Origin: Candidatus Parcubacteria bacterium
GTDB lineage: Bacteria > Patescibacteriota > Minisyncoccia > UBA9983
Reading direction: 5' to 3'
DNA: 34,722 nt
Assembly: GCA_003599625.1 (NCBI GenBank)
Contig: QZIU01000010.1
Coordinates: forward strand, 1 to 34,722
Position numbers and translations under genes: made by a program. Below, in pieces: positions 28,006 to 34,722 of the stretch (positions are counted from its first letter, which is position 1; every line of letters starts with the position of its first letter). The notes beneath the pieces are model-generated. The model was not told where the DNA came from, ran no database searches, and saw only the letters and a list, made by a program, of their open reading frames with translations.

Positions 28006-28076
28006 AGCTGTGGGAAATTTTGCCGACCCGCCAGGTTCAAAGCAACCATGGCGGGACTTCAAAATTTTCCACAGCT
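28006..28076. repeat. Nested hairpin element C
   Basis: agctgtgggaaattttg/caaaattttccacagct (one mismatch); inner cccgccaggtt…aaccatggcggg. Confidence 0.85.
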
Positions 28077-28083
28077 GCCGTCT

Positions 28084-28425
28084 TTAGTAATTCGGGCTGT
28101 TTTGAAAAAGGGCCAGCCATCGAGTCGCAAATATTTTTTGAAGAAAAAAGCCCGGATCGAAATTATTTTTCCTATTTATGAAGAAAAGCGTTAAGGATGG
28201 ATTAATGATCAAGTACGTGATTATCGCGAAGAATAACGGAAATGACGATGGAACCAAGGGAAGCAAATCCAGACTCTCTTCTTTGCATGGCAAAAAAGTT
28301 GAAACTATGGAAAAACAATCGCCAGCCGCAAGAGCATGCGATGCGGGTTCGCTAAGATGAATGGCGCTCAGGGAAAGAACAGCCGCAGCCAGAAATAACG
28401 TTAAAATTAAAAATATTTTCTTCAT
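28084..28425 (-). CDS. Small membrane protein, two hydrophobic segments
   Basis: MKKIFLILTLFLAAAVLSLSAIH signal/TM and SSFPLFFAIITYLIINPSLTLFFI. Confidence 0.55.
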   Translation of the reverse strand: MKKIFLILTLFLAAAVLSLSAIHLSEPASHALAAGDCFSIVSTFLPCKEESLDLLPLVPSSFPLFFAIITYLIINPSLTLFFINRKNNFDPGFFLQKIFATRWLALFQNSPNY

Positions 28426-28497
28426 CTCTGTCCAGTATATATAACAATCAAACATAATTCCAGTGTCAAAAAATAAATTTTATGCTAGTATTGGATT

Positions 28498-30264
28498 ATG
28501 AAAAATGAAGAATCTAGTTCGGCCAGGATGGAAAAAATCCGTCACTCTTTGGCGCATTTGATGGCTGCCGTCATCAAGGATAAACACCCGAAAGTGAAGC
28601 TTGGCATAGGGCCCGTTATCGAGAACGGCTTTTATTACGATTTTGATTTTTCGGCGCTTGATCATTCACCCACCGAAGAAAAATTGCCGAAGTTGGAAAA
28701 TTTCATACGCGAACTGATAAAACAAGATCTCAAATTCGAACGACAGGAGATTCCAGCAGAAAAAGCCAGAGAAATTTTTAAAGACGAACCTTTCAAATTG
28801 GAATTGGTAGAAGAATTGGCCGCTGCCGGAGAAAAAATCTCCGTTTATAAGTCCGGCGGCTTCATTGACCTTTGCGCCGGACCGCATGTCGAATCAGCCA
28901 AAGAAATAAATCCGGACGCCTTCAAACTCACCAAGGTGGCCGGAGCCTACTGGAAAGGCAGCGAGAAAAACAAAATGCTCACTCGTATTTACGGCGTGGC
29001 GTTTGAGACCAAAGAAGAGCTGGGGGCTTATCTCAGAATGCTTGAGGAGGCGGAAAAAAGAGACCACAGAAAATTGGGCAAGGAGCTTGAGTTGTTTGTA
29101 TTTTCGGATCTTGTTGGACCAGGACTCCCTTTGTATACCCCCAAAGGAGCAATAATAAGGAGGGAAATACAAAATTACTCAAATGAATTAAGAAAAAAAA
29201 TCGGCTATCAGGAAGTACACACCCCCCAAATTAACAAGGCCGAGCTTTTTAAAATATCTGGGCATTACGACAAATATAAAGAAAATTTGTTTAAGGTAAG
29301 CTCCAATTATACAGAAGAGGAATATTACCTAAAGCCTATGAACTGCCCCCAGCATACGCAAATATTCTCTTCACAAATGAGGAGCTATAAAGAGTTGCCG
29401 ATTCGCATCGCTGATTTCGCTAACCTTTACAGAGACGAAAAACCCGGAGAACTGAGCGGACTCACTCGCTTAAGGGCATTTTCACAAGATGATGGACATT
29501 GTTTTTGCAGAGAAGATCAAATTGAAGAGGAATTCTCGGCAATTTTAAATTTAATCAATGAAGCCATGCGGGTTTACAATATGAGCTATTCCATAAGACT
29601 TTCTTTAAGAGATGAGCAGAATAAGCAAAATTATCTTGGGAGCGAGGAAGTGTGGCAAAAATCCCAAAATATGATGGAAAAACTGCTCAAAGAAAAAAAC
29701 ATCGATTATATTCGCGGAGAAGGAGAAGCCGCTTTTTACGGACCCAAAATGGATCTTATCGCCAAAGATTGCTTGGGCAGAAATTGGCAATTATCCACCA
29801 TACAACTGGACTTCAACATGCCTGTCCGGTTCGGACTTGAATATATCGGAGAAGACGGAAAAAAGCACACACCCGTGATGATTCATAGCGCCCTTGTGGG
29901 ATCTGCTGAAAGATTTATGGCAACATTGATTGAACATACCGCTGGAAATTTCCCCGTCTGGATCTCGCCCATTCAAGCGCTGATAATTCCCGTAGGAGAA
30001 AAATACAACGACTACGGCGAAAAAATGTTGAGCGAATTAAAATCCGCCGGTATCAGAGTTGAAATAGACAAAACAAGCGAAACTTTGGGCAAGCGAATCC
30101 GATCAGGCAAGACTCAAAAAATTCCTTATCTTCTTGTCGTCGGCGAAAAAGAAAAAGAAGCCGGAACGGTAGCCGTCAACTTCCGCGACAAAAAAGAACA
30201 AGAAACAATGGCGATCGCCCAATTCGTCGAACTCATCCAAAAAGAGATTAGGGAGAAAAAATAA
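28498..30264 (+). CDS. thrS: Threonyl-tRNA synthetase lacking the N-terminal TGS domain
   Basis: Starts directly at HSLAHLMAAVI; CAGPHV; MNCPQHTQIF; RLRAFSQDDGHCFCR; PVMIHSALVGSAERFMATLIEH. Confidence 0.95.
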   Translation: MKNEESSSARMEKIRHSLAHLMAAVIKDKHPKVKLGIGPVIENGFYYDFDFSALDHSPTEEKLPKLENFIRELIKQDLKFERQEIPAEKAREIFKDEPFKLELVEELAAAGEKISVYKSGGFIDLCAGPHVESAKEINPDAFKLTKVAGAYWKGSEKNKMLTRIYGVAFETKEELGAYLRMLEEAEKRDHRKLGKELELFVFSDLVGPGLPLYTPKGAIIRREIQNYSNELRKKIGYQEVHTPQINKAELFKISGHYDKYKENLFKVSSNYTEEEYYLKPMNCPQHTQIFSSQMRSYKELPIRIADFANLYRDEKPGELSGLTRLRAFSQDDGHCFCREDQIEEEFSAILNLINEAMRVYNMSYSIRLSLRDEQNKQNYLGSEEVWQKSQNMMEKLLKEKNIDYIRGEGEAAFYGPKMDLIAKDCLGRNWQLSTIQLDFNMPVRFGLEYIGEDGKKHTPVMIHSALVGSAERFMATLIEHTAGNFPVWISPIQALIIPVGEKYNDYGEKMLSELKSAGIRVEIDKTSETLGKRIRSGKTQKIPYLLVVGEKEKEAGTVAVNFRDKKEQETMAIAQFVELIQKEIREKK

Positions 30265-30294
30265 AAGGAGAAAGTTTCTGCCTTTCTCCTTTTT
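30263..30294 (+). terminator. thrS terminator
   Basis: aaaaggagaaag-tttctgc-ctttctccttttt. Confidence 0.8.
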
Positions 30295-30301
30295 GTGAAT
30301 C

Positions 30302-30363
30302 TTTAGTCTTTAGTCTCGCTCGCATCTGTGTACAAGCTTTGCGGATGTAAAAATTACACCCGC
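30302..30363. repeat. 7-bp repeat tttagtc x2 followed by hairpin gcggatgtaa-aaa-ttacacccgc
   Basis: Intergenic; heptads 30302-30315, hairpin 30341-30363. Confidence 0.55.
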
Positions 30364-30400
30364 ATTGCCTCTAATTTTAAAAAATTAGGAAGTAATAACT

Positions 30401-31186
30401 TCAAACCCCCGCTTTTCTTGCTTCGTCGTGCAAAGCAGCCAAACCGGCAAGAAGAGTGAGCTGTTGTATCGGATGATCAATGTTATGAGAACAAAAGTTG
30501 TACCCATGATTCAAGTCCTCCCCATAACACAAATCGGGACCAATCTCGGCAGCGTTTCCCGGACAACCCATTATCAGTCTTCCATCCCTTAGCGTCAGAT
30601 TGAAATCACTATCAAAAGTCCTTCTTTTTCCGTCCATGCAAGAATACGCCTTGGTTGTGACTTTTTTAATGGAGTAAATAAATCCTTCCACATCTTTAAT
30701 CTTTTTAAGCCAACCAACTAATTGCGGACTGAATTGCCCGCAAAGACCGCAACCGTGCATTTCGCGCTCCGTGGCAGTTTCCACGGTCATCAACTGAAAC
30801 CGAGAAAAAGTTGCTCCAATATCCTTTCTTCCTCCAAAAAGGTAAGTAAAAATCAAGGTAAAGGTGGCAGACAAAGCGTAAGCGTTTTTATAATTGAAAT
30901 TAGGTTTTTGTCTGACCATCGGCAAAACAGCTTTTAGCTCAATGACGCTACCGCTTTTTACCCCATTATTTATAAACACCCCCTCAAAACCGAAATTTTT
31001 CGCGCGAAAATCGCCGAAAAATTCTTTGAATCCAAACCGTTCTTTCATGCCCTTAACAATTGTCGTGCTTTCCAATCTAACAGGTTTCTTTTTCAAATAT
31101 TCTTCAGATATTTTTAAAGAAATAGTGCCTTTATTCCATGACAGCTCATACCAACATGGGAATTTTTCATTGATTATAAAGTCCAT
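30401..31186 (-). CDS. Hypothetical Cys-rich protein
   Basis: RBS aaaggagg before MDFIINEKF; HGCGLCGQ, GCPGN, NFCSHNIDHP motifs. Confidence 0.75.
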   Translation of the reverse strand: MDFIINEKFPCWYELSWNKGTISLKISEEYLKKKPVRLESTTIVKGMKERFGFKEFFGDFRAKNFGFEGVFINNGVKSGSVIELKAVLPMVRQKPNFNYKNAYALSATFTLIFTYLFGGRKDIGATFSRFQLMTVETATEREMHGCGLCGQFSPQLVGWLKKIKDVEGFIYSIKKVTTKAYSCMDGKRRTFDSDFNLTLRDGRLIMGCPGNAAEIGPDLCYGEDLNHGYNFCSHNIDHPIQQLTLLAGLAALHDEARKAGV

Positions 31187-31265
31187 AAATCCTCCTTTAA
31201 AGTTAAGGTTCAAATGTAAAATATTACTCCGCATTAATTCCTACCTTAAATGAGCGATTTTTGCA

Positions 31266-31316
31266 ATAAAAAAGCTTCCTTAACTTTGCGGTCGCAAAAT
31301 GAAGGAAGCTTTTTTT
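31266..31316. terminator. Bidirectional terminator-like hairpin at the gyrB 3' side
   Basis: aaaaaagcttcctt…tttgcggtcgcaaa…aaggaagcttttttt. Confidence 0.75.
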
Positions 31317-31357
31317 ATTTGCAGTTTGCGCGGCAGCCTGATTTTTGTCGAGATCTT

Positions 31358-33352
<1,995 letters not shown>

Positions 33353-33394
33353 TTAATTATATCACAAAAAAAATCCACTCGCAAAAGAACGAAC

Positions 33395-34509
33395 CCTAAG
33401 TTCAACAAATAATTGCAACTCCTCAAGTAAAATTGAGGCATATGGCAAAATCATCAAAAAAAGCCGCGAGGCGAAGAAGTTTTAACAGAATAAGTTACAA
33501 AGAGAGGGTAATCATTGAAAACAGGTATTGCATAGACAGGAAAAGGATATCTGAGATAGCCAAAGAGCTTGGTCGTCCTCTTTCGTCTATCATCAGGGAA
33601 ATAAGGGGAAAACCTCGCATTGGCAGAGGCAGATATTCCGCGGATGTCGCTCAGGCCAAAGCGGAAAAGAACAGGGACAACCAAGGAAGAAAAACAAAAT
33701 TCGATCATGAACCGCTTTGTTTGTATGTTTTGAAAAAATTGAAGCTCGGATGGTCTCCGGAGCAAATAGCCATCAGATTGCCCATTGAATATCCGGAAGA
33801 TGAAAGGATGAGAATATCGCATGAAGCTGTTTATCAATATGTTTACGATCAGATATATCGGGAAGGAAACGGGCAGGTCAAACCGGGACGGGAAGATTTG
33901 AGAAAATATCTGGCCAGAAGACATAAAAGAAGACAAAAGAAAGGCTTCAGGAAAGCTCAAAAAGCCGAAAGGGATCTTTCTCTCCCTTCGATCGAATCCA
34001 GGCCAAGGGAAGCCGATGAGAGGGTCGTTGTCGGGCATTGGGAAGGCGATACCGTGGTCTCCAAACAATCCGATCACAGAATCAAAAGCGTCAATGAAAG
34101 AGTCTCGGGTGTCGTTTTTTTCGGGAAGACACCGGACGGTTCCGCCAAGGAATGCGACAAAGTGACCATTGCCCGCCTTATAAAGACGTACCGCCTGAAT
34201 ACAGAAAGACTTTGACTCAGGACAGAGGAACGGAAAACGTCGGCTACAAGATATTGGAAAAAGAATTGGGAATCTCTTGTTTCTTCGCTCATCCTTACTG
34301 TTCCCACGAGAGAGGCTCAAATGAAAATACCAACGGATTGTTCCGTCGGTATTTCCCCAAGGGGACTGACTTTGGCAAAATCACCGACCGCCAGATAGCC
34401 CGGGTCGAGTATTTGTTAAATACCCGACCAAGGAAACGCCATTGCGGTCTTACCCCTTATGAGGTATTTTATCAGATAACAGGTGTTGCGTTAGATTCTT
34501 GAATGTAGC
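33395..34509 (+). mobile_element. IS30-family insertion sequence
   Basis: Encloses an IS30-type transposase; ends cctaagttcaacaaataattgcaac (33395-33419) and gttgcgttagattcttgaatgtagc (34485-34509) are imperfect inverted repeats (16/25 by eye). Confidence 0.75.
33433..34502 (+). pseudogene. IS30-family transposase split by a -1 frameshift
   Basis: ORF1 33433-34215 (HTH, GHWEGDTVV) and ORF2 34152-34502 (LTQDRGTEN, HERGSNENTNGLFRRYFPKGTDF, LNTRPRKRHCGLTPYEVF) are consecutive parts of one transposase; break near 34180-34187. Confidence 0.88.
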
Positions 34510-34722
34510 AACCGAGATCGTGACAGATGGGAAATAGAAACCTATTTTTGCTTTTCCAAAAAATTTAAGATATATTCGGAATACTTGGAGTATTGTTCTA
34601 TCGCCTCGCCAACAGTTCTGTAAGGCTTTGTTGAATAATTCCTGAACGCAAACAGACTTATGGCATTTGTGTTCAGGATCTAGGCAACAACGTACGAATC
34701 GGGCATTCCAAGCGTTGTCATA

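Noticed and set aside
34180-34187. Programmed -1 frameshift in the IS30 transposase
   Set aside because: No canonical slippery heptamer (sequence is cttataaag), and IS30 transposases are normally single ORFs; a one-base deletion is simpler.

Overview
AT-leaning bacterial chromosome segment with compact, mostly housekeeping genes and a streamlined, Patescibacteria/CPR-like flavour (an inference; no rRNA or tRNA is visible to confirm it). Recognisable genes: smc (short form), rnc, a NusB-NUDIX fusion, rpmF, a CPH-type copper P-ATPase, rnhB, dnaE, a DsbA-like thioredoxin, mreB, murA, a PEGA protein, a priA-like gene without helicase motifs, NUDIX, def, fmt, pcm, cyclophilin, hpf, a YVTN-propeller/DUF1573-like protein, thrS (no TGS domain), gyrB, and a frameshifted IS30-family element at the right end. 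The most unusual content is small repetitive DNA: (1) a Cas2/PaaX-like gene bracketed by two identical 45-bp structured repeats, with a diverged third copy 12 kb away showing compensatory stem changes; (2) degenerate 7-bp tandem arrays paired with short palindromes, both between genes and in-frame inside rnhB, the P-ATPase and fmt; (3) a ~100-bp palindromic insertion in-frame in dnaE; (4) a family of long nested hairpins sharing a CCGCCAGGTT/AACCTGGCGG core. All assignments come from reading motifs by eye; no database search was run.
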